Of a stretch of DNA of 64,000 bases, positions 1 through 12,511 are shown in pieces. The stretch comes from Quercus robur. Taxonomy: Eukaryota > Streptophyta > Magnoliopsida > Fagales > Fagaceae. The position numbers and the translations under genes were made by a program. The stretch is taken from positions 53,440,406 to 53,504,405 of the forward strand of contig NC_065542.1 in the NCBI RefSeq assembly GCF_932294415.1, read 5' to 3'. Numbering within the stretch: position 1 is the first letter of the stretch; each line of letters starts with the position of its first letter. The notes beneath the pieces are model-generated. The model was not told the origin of the DNA. It did not search any database and saw only the letters and a program-made list of their open reading frames with translations.

Positions 1-729
1 AGACTATATCTATCGAGAATTACGAAATCAGAATTTCTAGATTTGATTTTTGGCCCATGCTAACATGTATGTGTAGGGTTTCTTTTCTCACAACCCTAGA
101 CATATATAAGACTTATTTTAAAGGCCGTCACATAAGAGAATACAAGAAAAACACATGCAAAAAGTGATCGAGTGCCTTATTCTCTCTGAAAAAAGCTACT
201 GTGTCTTTGCATCTTAGGGTTTTATAACCAAGTGCTTCTTGATCTTCATTATTGATGAAGTGAAGAACTTTACAGCCAACAACATCTTCCTCAAGTTGGT
301 GTGTTAGTCACGTACTGGAAGTCATGCATCATTGGTTAGTCAAGTATTGGAATCCATACAAAAGGGTAGCATTCATATATTGAAAAGTTTAGAGGTTCTG
401 AAGCGGTAGAAGGTTTCTACTGTAAGTTCATCTATGGGGATTGTAGAGTCTAGGGACAAAAGTTTTGTACTAGATCTAAATTTCTCTTTATTATAATGAA
501 TTGCTTTTTGGGAAGGTTTCCCCTCATGTTTTTTTTACTGTGAAACTAGTTTGTTTCATTGGCTTTCCTGGGTCATCATTTCTTGTCTTATTTACTATTC
601 TGCTGTGCATGATATTGACATAATATTGATGTTAGTTTGTTTTATCAAGGTTTATTTATAATAAATCTAATTAACAACTTAGGTTTAAAACTTGTTAATT
701 CTATCAACCGGGGTCTAAATTTCCCAACA
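1..729 (+). mobile_element. LTR of an LTR retrotransposon, partial (3' LTR or solo LTR)
   Basis: The stretch looks like a Copia-type long terminal repeat whose left part lies outside the window. It has a TATA box (CATATATAAG, 101-110) and an untranslated-leader-like region. It closes with TTTCCCAACA at 720-729, the CA-terminated end typical of plant Copia LTRs. No primer-binding site follows position 729, so this is a 3' LTR or a solo LTR rather than a 5' LTR. The sequence right after the boundary is Helitron body (homologous to 2608 onward), so the LTR appears to have inserted into a Helitron. The family assignment rests on the terminus and layout only. Confidence 0.6.
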
Positions 730-950
730 GTTCACATTTACTGTTACACTTTCCCCAACCTTTTCACTTCCTCCAACCATTCCCTTCCCTTTTTGCCTTT
801 TCATCTTCCCACTACTCTCTACTTTACTATTACACTTCATCATTTTTTTTCTTATATTTTGACTCTTCTTCTCCCCCATTTTATTTTTGTATAAATTCGA
901 TATCATTTCTCTCATTCAATCCATATTTTTCCTACGAAAAAACTGTGAAT

Positions 951-1015
<65 letters not shown>

Positions 1016-1070
1016 GGATTTTTGTTCTTTCTTACAACTCTAATTAAGGTGGATGGTTTTTTATTTTATT

Positions 1071-1102
<32 letters not shown>

Positions 1103-1498
1103 TTGATATTGTATTTTTTAAATTTTATGTCACTAAGTCTTCTCTCTCTCTTTTGTAGCTTTGGTTGAATTTTGGTTTGGGTTAATACTTAGTTTTCTTG
1201 GAAATAGGAATTTGCATTTATATAAAAGCAATATACATGGCTATGGGTTTGAATATAACTACTAATTTTTTGAGTAATAAATTATTATAAAGTCTATTTT
1301 TTATTTCTTTGGTTTCATTTTAATTTTGGTTAAAATAACATTGTAATTTTGTGATGAGTTTTTATTATATTGATAATTTCCTTATTCCTTAAGAGATGAG
1401 AAATTTGAATAATAAATTTGAAACTTATAAAGTTTAGTTGCATATTAGGCAAATATAACACTACAATAGAAATTAGAAGAAGATGGTTCACCTTAAAA
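730..1498 (+). mobile_element. Helitron fragment (same family as 2434-3505)
   Basis: This segment aligns with the interior of the complete Helitron at 2608-3330, including the pyrimidine-rich block, the TTCGATATCATTT segment, the CTCTCT tract and the AGTAATAAATTATTATAAAGTC segment. Homology starts exactly at the LTR end (730) and stops near ATTAATCA at about 1498. The 5' terminus lies left of the LTR and no 3' terminal hairpin or CTRR end was seen. It contains a long (CT)n tract at 952-1013 and an (AT)n tract near 1072-1094. Confidence 0.7.
952..1013. repeat. (CT)n microsatellite
   Basis: About 31 uninterrupted CT units inside a Helitron fragment. The homologous position in the neighbouring copy (about 2820) has only four units, so the tract expanded in this copy. 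Confidence 0.95.
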
Positions 1499-1563
1499 AA
1501 AATATATTAATCAGTGACCTTTATGACTGTTTAGGCTTGCTAAATTCCACAATAAGTGACCAT

Positions 1564-2159
1564 TATGATACAAATTTGAATGAGCTTTTACCTTATCTTT
1601 CCTACGAAATCCCTTCCTCTAGTTTTGCAATAGGCACAAAGGGTTAAGGCGCAGACACAGTTTATGGGCTTGCCATTTGTTGTGGTGATATCTTAGAGAA
1701 AGATTGCAGGAGTGTATTGTTAATGCAACCAACAAAATTCGGTCACATTGTCCTAATAATAAAGGTGCAATAATATGGTATTATTACTGCACATTGAAGT
1801 ATCATAATTTGGATTTCTTTGGCCAAATTGACCGTGACATATTGTTCTTCGCAAATACCCCAGAAAACATGAATACTAACCAATTGATTAGACAAAAGAA
1901 AGGAGAGTGGTTGGCCCAACTCGCAGGGCAAGCTTCTGTGAATGCATAAATGTTTTTAACTAGAGACTTCGATGTTGGAGACAATTACAAACTCCACAGG
2001 TCAGTTCAATGCCCTAGAGACCTTTCAAGCTTAGACTGTATGAAGTGCCTCAATGATTCAATTAGGTTTATTCTAAAATGTTGTGACTTGAGTAAAGGAG
2101 TGCAGATCTTTAGTTCAACTTGTGACCTAAGATTTGAGACTGTCTACCACAAAGTATAA
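1564..2159 (+). pseudogene. Broken DUF26 (Gnk2) ectodomain of a cysteine-rich receptor-like kinase
   Basis: Two DUF26 domains typical of plant cysteine-rich receptor-like kinases (CRKs) or secreted CRK-related proteins are visible. In the first, NLNELLPYLSYE leads to VYGLAICCGDI and an EKDC..C motif (C-x8-C-x2-C). In the second, VQCPRDLSSLDCMKCL repeats the same cysteine pattern, followed by CDLRFETVY. The copy is dead. A TAA at 1645-1647 replaces the glutamine of the usual GQG turn. One base is missing near 1709, shifting the frame inside the CRSC motif, and another TAA occurs at 1947-1949. No transmembrane or kinase part follows. It lies directly after the Helitron fragment ending at 1498, so it may be a captured gene piece; that link is inference. 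Confidence 0.85.
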
Positions 2160-2433
2160 ATGTGGGAGTTGAAGTATCTTGACATCAATTCTACTATCAA
2201 AATGTAACGTGTAATTAGAATATAATTTAAGTTTGTGGGTGATGAACTTTTCTACTTGGGTGATGAACTTTTGTCCTTTACAAGTTTTATCCAAACTGGT
2301 ACACAACTGAATAAGATTTGTTGTAGTTCTTTAATTTTATTTTTCACTAAGCATAGCTTGTGCCATTTATGGGGAAAAAAATCAACATAATATAATACTC
2401 TTTAGGTTGCGTCAATTAGCTCAAATAGTAAAA

Positions 2434-3505
2434 TCTCCTATATATATATAAAAATTGAAGTGTAGCATTTATTATTGCTACGCTTCTGTTGAGCCATATT
2501 AGCGGTCACATCAACTTATTTTATACCTCTTTTTTTTTTAAAACTTTTTTTATTCTCCCTATTCTTAAAAAAAAAAAAAAAAAAAAAAAAAACCTCCTAT
2601 TCTCTCTATTAGTTTACATTTACTGTTACACTTCCTCCAACATTTCCTCTCCTTTTTTGCTTCTTTATCTCTCCACTACTCTTTACTTTACTGTTACATT
2701 TCCTTCATCATTTTTTCTTTCTTAAATTTTTACTCTTTTTATCCCCATTTTATTTTTATATAAATTCGATATCATTTTTCTCATTTAATCCATATTTCCC
2801 CCACAAAAAAACGGTGAGTACTCTCTCTCTATATATTTTTGTTCTTTCTTATAACTTTGATTAAGGTTGATGGTTTTTTTTTTATTTAATATGTGTTATG
2901 GTATTGTGTTTTTTAAATTTCCCATCTCAAAGTCCTCTCTTTCTTTTGTAGGTTTGGTTGAATTTGTCCTCTCTTTCTTTTGTAGGTTTGGTTGAATTTT
3001 GGTTTGGGTTGATACTTAATTTTTTTGGAAATAGGAATGTGAGTTTATATAAAAACACAATCTAAATGGCTATAAATTTGAATATGCCTACCATTTTTTT
3101 GAGTAATAAATTATTATAAAGTCTATCTTTTATTCCTTTGATTTCATTTTAATTTTGGTTAACATAAATTGTAATTTTGTGATGAGTTTTTATTATATTT
3201 ATAATCTCCTTATTCTTTAAGAGATGAGAAATCTGAATAATAAATTTAGAACTTATATAGTTTAGTTATATATTAGGCAAATATAACACACTACAACAGA
3301 AGTTAGAAGAATATGATTCACCTTAAAAAAATATTAATCAAACATACAAAAAATAATATTATGATATATTTGTAGAGATAAAAAATACTTGTAGAAATAT
3401 TTTTTTTTAAATAGATAATACTTGAAGTAATTGTTACTTTTTATAAATTACACTCCATTACATAATAGTTATTTATTCTCACGTATCACGTGGGTCTGCG
3501 ACTAG
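2434..3505 (+). mobile_element. Helitron A, complete non-autonomous
   Basis: The 5' end is TCTCCTATATATATAT after a host A (2433). A subterminal inverted repeat follows: GAAGTGTAGCA (2457-2467) pairs with TGCTACGCTTC (2476-2486) across an 8-base loop. The 3' end is a short hairpin (CACGT at 3480-3484, ACGTG at 3488-3492) followed by CTAG at 3502-3505. These match the Helitron rules 5'-TC, 3'-CTRR, hairpin near the 3' end, insertion between A and T. There is no coding capacity. A poly(A) run fills 2567-2592. The next base begins another Helitron. Family relatives in this window are 730-1498 and the minus-strand elements at 24984-31577 and 33164-34631. Confidence 0.85.
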
Positions 3506-3759
3506 TCAATATATATAAAAGCAGAGACCTCATGCGGGAATGCATGAGATCTTGCCATGTGGTACTCTAAACTTCCATTTAGTTTTTTTTACCTTTTTTC
3601 CCATTAAAATTTTTCACTGTAACCTAATAATTTATAGTAACTTATTTTTATTGTCACATATATGGGGTGAGGTTGACAATGACCAAACAATTGTAATCTT
3701 CTAAAAAAATAACTACGTTCTCAAAGTAGATGAAAAGCCCAACCCCAGAAATATTGGCC

Positions 3760-4110
3760 CAAATATGAATTCCCCACCAACATGTAGCTAAAAGGCTACA
3801 AACTTTGACCCACCCCAAAAAATAACTACGTTCTCAAAGTAGATGCAAAGCCCAACCCCATAAACATTGACCCAAATATGAATTCCCCACCAACATTTTG
3901 CTGAAAGGCTACAACCTTTGACCCACCCGAACTTTGAACCCCCACCAACGTGTATCCCAAAGGATAACCCACGTTGAACACCCCACCAATGTGTACCTCA
4001 AAGGCTAACCCACGCCAAGTCTGAACACCTAACCAATGTGTAGCTCAAAGGCTACCATTTGAATTCCCCACCAACGTGTAGCTCAAAGGCTAACCCACGC
4101 CAAGGCTGAC
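3760..4110 (+). repeat. Degenerate tandem repeat near the Helitron 5' end
   Basis: A unit of roughly 35-65 bases built around CCCCACCAACGTGTAGCTCA and AAGGCTAACCCACGCCAAG occurs about seven times with variable spacing. A longer sub-block beginning ATAACTACGTTCTCAAAGTA appears twice (3708 and 3822). It lies between the Helitron 5' terminus and the first exon of the Rep-helicase gene, where promoter and leader sequence would be expected. No function can be read from it. Confidence 0.8.
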
Positions 4111-4850
4111 ATACCCCACAGTTCAGTAGGTGAAAGCCTAAATTTTTACACACAAACCCTCTTCTTCCTTCCCACCTATAGATGAAACCCAGCCAAGAAT
4201 TTCGGTCACTTCCAACCTCTGTTTTTCTATACAAAAACTCTTCAACTTCTAAGAAAACAACGGTTTCCATTCCAACTCAGTGATTATCTATACAAACACT
4301 TTTCAACTTCTAAAAAAAACAACGGTTTTCACTCCGACTCGATGATTATTTGAAGACATAAATGCAGGAGCTTAAAACATTTCAACGTTTAGTATTTTGG
4401 GCTTCAATGCAGCCCTTTCCAACCAATTATACAATGCAGTTAACACCAGGTAAATGCCACCTAATTTGTGAAATTGAAGAGTTAGTTTCATTTAATTTTT
4501 GCTTTGCATGTTGTAAAATCTGTTCTTTTATATATCTCTGTCTCCTTATGCCTCAAAACTTATGCCACTATAATTTCTCACAATTCATTTAAGAAAGGTA
4601 TGTTTACTTTCTTAATTTTATGTTCCTCTTAAATAGTTCGTTTATTAATTTATTTTTGAATCCCAAAATACTATGTTCGTTGTTATGCCACTATAATCTT
4701 ACATCTCATTTCACATTCGTTGTTAATTTCATGTTTCTCTTCAATAGTTTGTTTATTGATTTGTTATTTATTTAGTTTAGCCATCTTTAAAACTATTTAT
4801 AATTCAATAGTTGTTAACCCACAGAAACAATATTGATTTCTTTATTGAAC

Positions 4851-4851
<1 letters not shown>

Positions 4852-4886
<35 letters not shown>
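4852..4886. repeat. Poly(A) tract of 35 bases
   Basis: An uninterrupted A run just upstream of the first Rep-helicase exon. No LINE or SINE body was recognised next to it. Confidence 0.95.
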
Positions 4887-4888
<2 letters not shown>

Positions 4889-4972
4889 AAGCATTTACAA
4901 TTAATTTCAAATTCCTTTTCAAAAACCACAAGGTTCCTTAACAGTTTTGAGTAGAGGAATTTATTGGGGGAA

Positions 4973-7900
4973 ATGGAGGTTGCAAGACTTGTGTGCCAAA
5001 GAAGGCGTATGATCATGTACAAGAAAAGGATGGCCAAGATGTATTCCACAAACATAGTGTCATCAAAGAAATTTGGAGGTGGAAGCCATAGGAGTAAAAA
5101 GCATAAAGACATAGCAATGATCTATGATACAGGTAGTTGTAAGCGAGCAAGACTTAACAGGCGAATGGTACTCAACCTTAACCATACTCAGGAAAGTAGT
5201 TCAAATGCTCAATGTTTGCGGCGATCAACCCCTTCACTTACAAATGTTTTTTCTCACTCGGTTGTTGGGCTTAATGGTGATGTTGCTACTACAACTACTG
5301 TGCAAGAATTTGGGATACATCTGCCTACAAATGCTAGTGCCTTGGATAAGCATCTGCCTACAACTGAGATTATAGGTACTAATTCCATAATTTGGAATAA
5401 TTGTACTGATATAGTAATTAGCTTGGTTGGAGTATTTCTTTGGTTGTCACTTGCCTAAAAGTCTATTGAATATTCGCTTAGGCTTTTCATTGCATGAGTA
5501 ATTGTCTTATGGGTAGTGTAAATGGCCTAAATTATTTTGTGATTTAGCAAGGATCTATTAAAATGAAAGCTACCATGTTATAGGTTTCACCCTAAAGCCC
5601 TGTTGCCTTTTATAAAACCAACTCACGTTGTGATCTATTATTCATGCCATGGATTGATTTCCCTTGATAATGTTCATTGCTATTGCTTGCTATTTTTATT
5701 TAAATGATAAAGGACTAAAACACATTTTATATATGTATATATTTTATTTTTTTGATTTGAATCACGTTTTAGATTAAATAGTGATGGAGTTATCCCAACC
5801 ATAGTAAAATGTAATTTAAACAGCTTTTACAGCCATCAAATATTTTGGTCTATTATTCATGCATTGGATTGTCCGTAATACTATTAATAGTAAGTGATGG
5901 GGAATTTGAAGTTTTGGATATTGAGAAAATTCAAAATCAAACTTTGCTTTACTCTGTCTCATCCATATTTTTACTTACTTTGAATAGTTTCATGTCTTAA
6001 AATTTAAAAACAATGATAATTAAATAGGAAGATTGATTAATAGTTGTACTATGATTGCTGAAATTTGCATTTGAATACACTACTTTACCTCACCTACAGC
6101 AGCCATATATAATAGAAGCTTCACACTTAACTTTGTACTGATATGGTAATTAGCTTGGTTGGAGTATTTCTTTGGTTGTCACTTGCCTAAAAGTCTATTG
6201 AATCTTCACTTAGCCTTTTTATTGCATGATTAATTGTCTTCTGGGTAGTGTAAATAGCCTAAATTATTGTGTGATTTAGCAGGGATCTATTAAAATGAAA
6301 GCTACCATGTTATAGGTTTCACCCTAAAGGCCTGCTGCCTTTTATAAAACCAGCTCACATTGTGATCTATTATTCATGCCATGGATTGATTTCCCTTGAT
6401 AATGTTCATTGTTACTGCTTGCTATTTTTATTTAAATGATAAAGGACTAAAACACATTTTATATATGTATATATTTTATTTTTTTTATTCGAAACACGTT
6501 TTAGATTAAATAGTGATGGAGTTATCCCAACTATAATAAAATGTAATTTAAACAACTTTTACGGCCATCAAATATTTTGTTCTATTATTCATGCCTTGGA
6601 TTGTCCATAATACTATTAATAGTAAGTGATGGAGAATTTGAAGTTTTGGATATTGAGAAAATTCAAAATAAAACTTTGCTTTACTTTGTCTCATCCATAT
6701 CTTTACTTACTTTGAATAGTTTCATGTCTTAAAGTTTATATTTATAATCAATGATATTTAAATAGGAATATTGACTGCTGAAATTCGCATTTGAATACAC
6801 TACTTAACCTCACCTACAACAGCCATACATAATAGAAGCATCACACTTAACTTGGTTTATTTATTTATTTTTAGGCAGTTATGGGGTGTAGTTATATATG
6901 ACTGTGTAGTATTAACTCTGGGAATTGGTTGTTCTTGCTCTGCATATTACTAACTATGAATATTAGGCCCATAAAGGTTATAGGTTTCACCGCAAAGGCT
7001 TGCTACCTTTTATAGAACCAGCTCATGTTGTGGTCTATTATTCATGCCATGATTTCCCTTGACAATGTTGATTGTTGTTGCTTGCTATTTTTATTTAAAT
7101 GATAAAGGACTGAAACACATTTTATATATGTATATTTTTTTTTGAGCCTCGAAACTCATTTTATATTAAATAGTGACGGAGTTATCCCAATCGTAGAAAA
7201 GTGTAATTTTTAAACAGCTTCTACAGCCGTCAATTTTTTTCGTCTATTGTTCATGCCTTGGATTGTCCTTAACATTGTTAACTATAAGTGATGAAGAATT
7301 TGGAATTTTGGATATTTAGAAAATTCAAAATCAAACCTTGCTTTACTTTGTATGAAAATTAGATCCATCAAGGTATTGTAACATGGAAATCCACCTTCAG
7401 AAGCTCTAAAGTATTACCTGTTCATTTGATTTGTGGAATTTGTCTGAGCCACCAATTATAGACTGAGTGTACTTAACTTCCATCTGCAGTTAGACAGAAG
7501 TTTTTATAGCTGTCAATCCTCATGTTTCCTTAATTCTCTTGAAGTGTTAGGATTAGTATTGTATATTAATAAGTTGAATATATCATTATTTATATTTTAG
7601 GTTTGGGAATGTGCTATAGAAATCCCATTGACATAGACCTGAGTAAAAGGTCAAACAGCACACAAAGTAAGTGCAAAAACTACTATTTTGGAATTTTATA
7701 TTCATCGTTATTTTTCATTTTTCTCATTTTCATGCATGCAAAATCACATTAAAGTACTGTTATTTGTAATTTTAAATATTAAAAATAACAATTAAATACT
7801 TTTAAATAGTTAAAATACTATTTCAAGATAGCATCAATGACAATATACCAACAATAGGTTCAAAATTGCGTCTCCATGTATATTAAATACTTTATTAATT

Positions 7901-10900
7901 GTGTATACATTTTCTAAAAGTTACTTTGATAAAAGTCCTTCGTATATTTTCAACCTACCTTATTTCTATTTCTATTAAAAATTTGCTTTAAAATCCATTT
8001 TTTACAACATTACTTGGGACTATTTTTCCCTTTGGTTGGCTTCAGCACCTATGTTTCAAATAAAACTATTGCTAAATTGGGTTTTCAATGAATTGAAAAT
8101 AATATTAATTTTTTACATATGCTTTTGTACTTTCCATATTTCCATTACATAATTTCATCTAATTATGCTTCATTTTTCCCTATCATCTAGGAAAATTTAC
8201 AGAACTGTAGAACTTTGGCCCACCAAACTGTGTGTGTGAATATTGTAATGCAATATTATGGTACGAAGAGAGGAATCGTAAATCCAAAAACACAAAGAAT
8301 CCTAAATTCTCAATATGTTGTCGAAAGGGTAGGGTGAAGCTACCTTCGTTGAAATCACCACCTCCTGAGCTTCAAGATCTCCTACAACATTCAGAACATT
8401 ACAAGGCTAATATAAGGAGGTTCAACTCCATGTTTGCAATGACTTCTGTGGGAGGAAATGTTGATGTCCATGCCAATGAAGGGTGAGGCCCTTACATCTT
8501 TCGATTGAATCGGCAAAACCACCACAGAATTGGGTCGTTACTTCCAGTTGTTGGAAAAGACCCATCTTTTGCACAACTGTATATACACGACACAAAAAAA
8601 GAGATTCATTACAGAATAAGTGCTTTGCCTGGACAGGAATCACAATATGATCCTGACATTGCTATAGTTCAAATATTATTGAAGATGCTTGATGAAAACA
8701 ACGTCTTGGTTAATACATTCCGTATGGCAAGGGATAGGTTCAAGGACTCTGATATGCATAATGTACGCTTGTGATTAATTGGATCGCGATCAAGTGATGG
8801 TAGGGAACAAAACATGCCTACTTGCTCTGAAGTTGCTGCTATAATTGTAGGTGATTTGAGTGATGAAAATATCCATCGTGATATTATTGTTGAGAAAAGA
8901 AGTGGATTGTTACAACGAATAAATAAACTACATCCAAAATTCATGGCCATGCAATATCCACTGTTATTTTCGTATGGTGAGGATGGATAATGAAATACTT
9001 AAAAAAGGTCTTGGTGGTGCTGTGCCTTTGATAGAAGAATATGTCACTATGCAAGAATATTATGCATATCAATTACAACAGCGTGAGAATGAAGGTGAAA
9101 CATTGATTCTTGGTCGTAGGTTGCGACAACAATTTTTAGTAGATGCTTACACATGTGTTGAGGAGTATCGACTAATTTGGGTCAGGAACCATCAACTTCA
9201 ACTGAGATCAGAGGTGTACTTTGGAATAAAGGATGCTGTATTTAGAGGAGACACTACTCCTTCATCTATTGGGAAAAGAGTTGTTCTTCCTTCAAGCTTT
9301 ACTAGAAGCCCTAGATATATGATTCAAAATTACCAAGATGCTATGTCAATTTGTAGATGGGCTAGGTACCCGAATTTGTTTATAACTTTCACGTGCAACC
9401 CTAAATGGCCAGAAATTGAAAGTTTCCTTTCCTTAATTCCAGCTCAACGACCTGAAGATAGACGGGATATCATTGCAAGAGTTTTTAAGATCAAATTGGA
9501 TCAACTACTACGTGATCTAAAACATGGCAAGCATTTTGGAAAAGTAATTGCAGGTATAAAATACAACCCATTACTGTTTGATTGTTGTTCTTAATGGTTT
9601 AATCTATTTAATTATTGTAACATTTTTTTTTTGTTTCAATACAGTTAACTACACAGTTGAATGGCAAAAAAGAGGCCTCCCCCATGCTCACATTCTTTTG
9701 TACCTATACCTAGATGACAAACACCCCACGCCTGTGGATATAGACAAGATAATTTATGCTAAAATACCAGATAAGATTACTAATCCAGGGGATTATGAAG
9801 TCATTTCACAGTTCATGATTCATGGACCTTGTGGTTTTGCCAACCCAAAATCTCCATGAATGGTTGACAATAAATGTAGTAAGCATTTTCCAAAAAAGTA
9901 TAATGACATTGTGATAGATGAAGATGGTTACGCAATTTATAGGAGAAGAGATGATGGGAAGACAGTTGAGAAGAATGGTGTTATGCTCGATAACAGATTT
10001 GTGGTGCCATACAACATTGACGTGTTAGTTAAATACTAGGCTCACATTAATGTTGAGTGGTGCAACCATTCCAATTCCATCAAATACTTATTCAAGTATG
10101 TTAACAAGGGTTCTGATCGAGCAACATTTGTTTTGTATGAAAACTTACACACAGGTGCCACAAGTGAAGCACAACATATAACAAACATTGATGAGATCAA
10201 AACATATCTAGATTGTAGATATATATCAGCTTCTGAAGCATGCTGGAGACTTTTTGAGTTTGATAACCAATATAGAGAGCCTGATGTACAGAGATTAAGC
10301 TTCCATATTGAGAATGAGCAGAATGTTACATTCAAAGATTCAGACTACTTGGATAATGTTTTGGAAAGACCAGATATAACAAAAACAATGTTCACTGAAT
10401 GGATGAAGGCAAACGAAATGTATGATACAACAAGAAATTTGACATATTGTGATTTCCCTACGAAATGGGTTTGGCATAGAAAACAAAAAGAATGGCGCCC
10501 AAGGAAACCTGGCCAATATATAGGGAGGATATTTCATGCTCATCCTGCAAGTGGTGACTGCTTCTATCTTCGAATTCTCCTTAATGTGGTCAAAGGTGCA
10601 AGGTCTTTTGAGGAAATTAGGACTATTGATCATGTTGTGTATCCAACATATAAAGCAGCATGCTATGCTCATGGCCTTTTAGATGATGACAAGGAATGGG
10701 ATGATGCTATCAAAGAAGCCTCTAATTGGGCTTCAAGAAGGCAGCTACGAGAATTGTTCGCAACGTTATTGTTATTTTGTGAAGTGATAGACCCACATGC
10801 ATTATGGATGGCTAATTGGGAGTTGTTTTCTGATGATATACTGTATAGGCAAAAGCATCTCCTAATGTATGACAACTTACATTTGATAGAAGAACAAATA

Positions 10901-12511
10901 CAGAACTATGCTCTTTTTGAAATTGAACAAATATTAGTAAAAAATGGAAGATCTCTAAAAGAATTTGATGGCATCAAATATCCAAATGTGTTGACAATTA
11001 GAGAAAACAACAACCGATTGTTACTAGAAGAGTTGGATTTTGATAGGCTTGAATTGGCTGCAGAACATAAAAAACTTTTAAATGAGTTAAATGTTGAGCA
11101 AAGAAAAATATATGATGCTGTAATTTAAGATGTGGCATGCAATAGCGGTGGTTTATACTTTGTCTATGGTCATGGAGGAACTGGTAAAACATATCTTTGG
11201 AAAACATTAATTGCTTGCCTCCATTCACAAGGGAAAATTGTGCTTGCTATAGCTTCTTCTGGCATAGCAGCTTTGCTACTCCCTGGTGGTAGGACTGCTC
11301 ACTCCAAATTTCAAATCCCTATCATTGTGACAGAGGAATCAACTTGTGGTATAAAGCAAGGAACACATGCTGCTGAGTTAATGACAAAGGTGAGTCTTAT
11401 TATATGGGATGAAGCACCTATGGCACATTGTAATTGATTTGAGACTGTAGACCGTTCATTGAGAGATCTACTTCGATTTACCGACATAAATAGTGTCGAT
11501 AAAACTTCTGTATTAGGTGGTGATTTTCGACAAATACTGCCAGTTATTGCTAAATGCCATAGAGAAGATATTGTTGATGCATCAGTGAATAGATCTTATT
11601 TATGGAGCTTTTGCAAGGTATTTGTACTAACACAGAATATGCGTCTCCAACATCCTAATGCTGATTCCAACAACTTTGCAGAATGGATACTCAAATTAGG
11701 TAACGGAGAGCTTGGTGAAGTTGACAGCCAATCAAATATAGTCATACCCTCTGGCCTATTAATTGATGTTGGAGATGATCCAATACAAAGCATTGTGACT
11801 GCAACATATCCAAATCTTCACAGCAACTATGCAGATGGAAAATACTTGGAAGAGCGATCTATTCTAGCTCCAACAAATGATGTAGTCAATGAAATAAATG
11901 ACAATATCATAGACTTGCTGCTTCAAATGAGGAGACATATCTCAGTGCAGATTCAATTTGCAAGGCTTTGAGACACATTCAGAATGAAGATGTACTTTAC
12001 CCAGTTGAATTCTTAAACTCCTTGAAATTTCCTGGCATACCAAATCACAGACTGTCTTAAAGTTGGTCTTCCAGTAATGTTGCTCCAAAATATTAATCAA
12101 TCAGCTGGCCTATGCAATGGGACTTGATTAGTAGTTACTCAATTATCCAAATGGGTGATCGAAGCTAAAATTATAACCGGATCACATGTGGGAAACAAAG
12201 TCTTCATCCCAAGAATAGTACTTTCTCCATCAGACACAAAATGGCCGTTTGTTTTAAAGAGAAGACAATTCCTAATTTCTGTTTGCTTTGCCATGACTAT
12301 AAACAAGAGCCAAGGGCAATCACTAAAACATGTTGGACTTTTCCTGCCTAAACCAGTTTTCAGTCATGGGCAATTATACGTTGCTGTTTCTAGAGTTACT
12401 ACTAGGAATGGTCTTAAAGTCTTGATAATTGGTGATGATGGCAAAACCTCTTCAATGACTAAAAATATAGTCTATAAAGAGGTCTTTAGAAATATACATA
12501 TAAATATGTAA
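4973..12511 (+). pseudogene. Helitron Rep-helicase (RepHel), decayed
   Basis: The gene encoded the Helitron transposase: an HUH-type Rep nuclease fused to a PIF1-type helicase. Exon 1 (about 4973-5375) is a basic, Ser/Thr-rich N-terminus. A small exon may lie at 7602-7668. The main part opens at about 8195 with GPPNCVCEYCNAILWYEER, the Helitron N-terminal domain. The Rep domain shows GLPHAHILLYL (HxH at 9683-9691, after an intron at about 9556-9640) and the two-tyrosine motif KYLFKYVNKG (tyrosine codons 10085 and 10097). The helicase has Walker A GHGGTGKT (11168-11191), Walker B IIWDEAP and [10 protein letters not shown]. It ends with INKSQGQSL and YVAVSRVT. Breaks include stops at 8484, 8772, 9857, 10037, 11126, 11435 and 12125, a frameshift near 8980 and another near 11950-12060. 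Most stops replace a conserved Arg or Gln codon. The catalytic motifs remain readable, so decay is moderate. Confidence 0.92.
5398..7350 (+). repeat. Three tandem copies of a ~730 bp segment within a RepHel intron
   Basis: Copy 1 (from about 5401) and copy 2 (from about 6133) start at the shared string TTGTACTGATAT, an offset of 732 bases, and remain highly similar through the TTGAAGTTTTGGATATTGAG segment. A shorter and more diverged third copy runs from about 6970 (TTATAGGTTTCACC) to about 7350. All are non-coding and enlarge the intron after the first RepHel exon. Confidence 0.9.

Noticed and set aside
887-1168. Open frame rich in Ser-Leu repeats
   Set aside because: It is a translation of the CT microsatellite and poly(T) tracts inside a Helitron; no coding signal.
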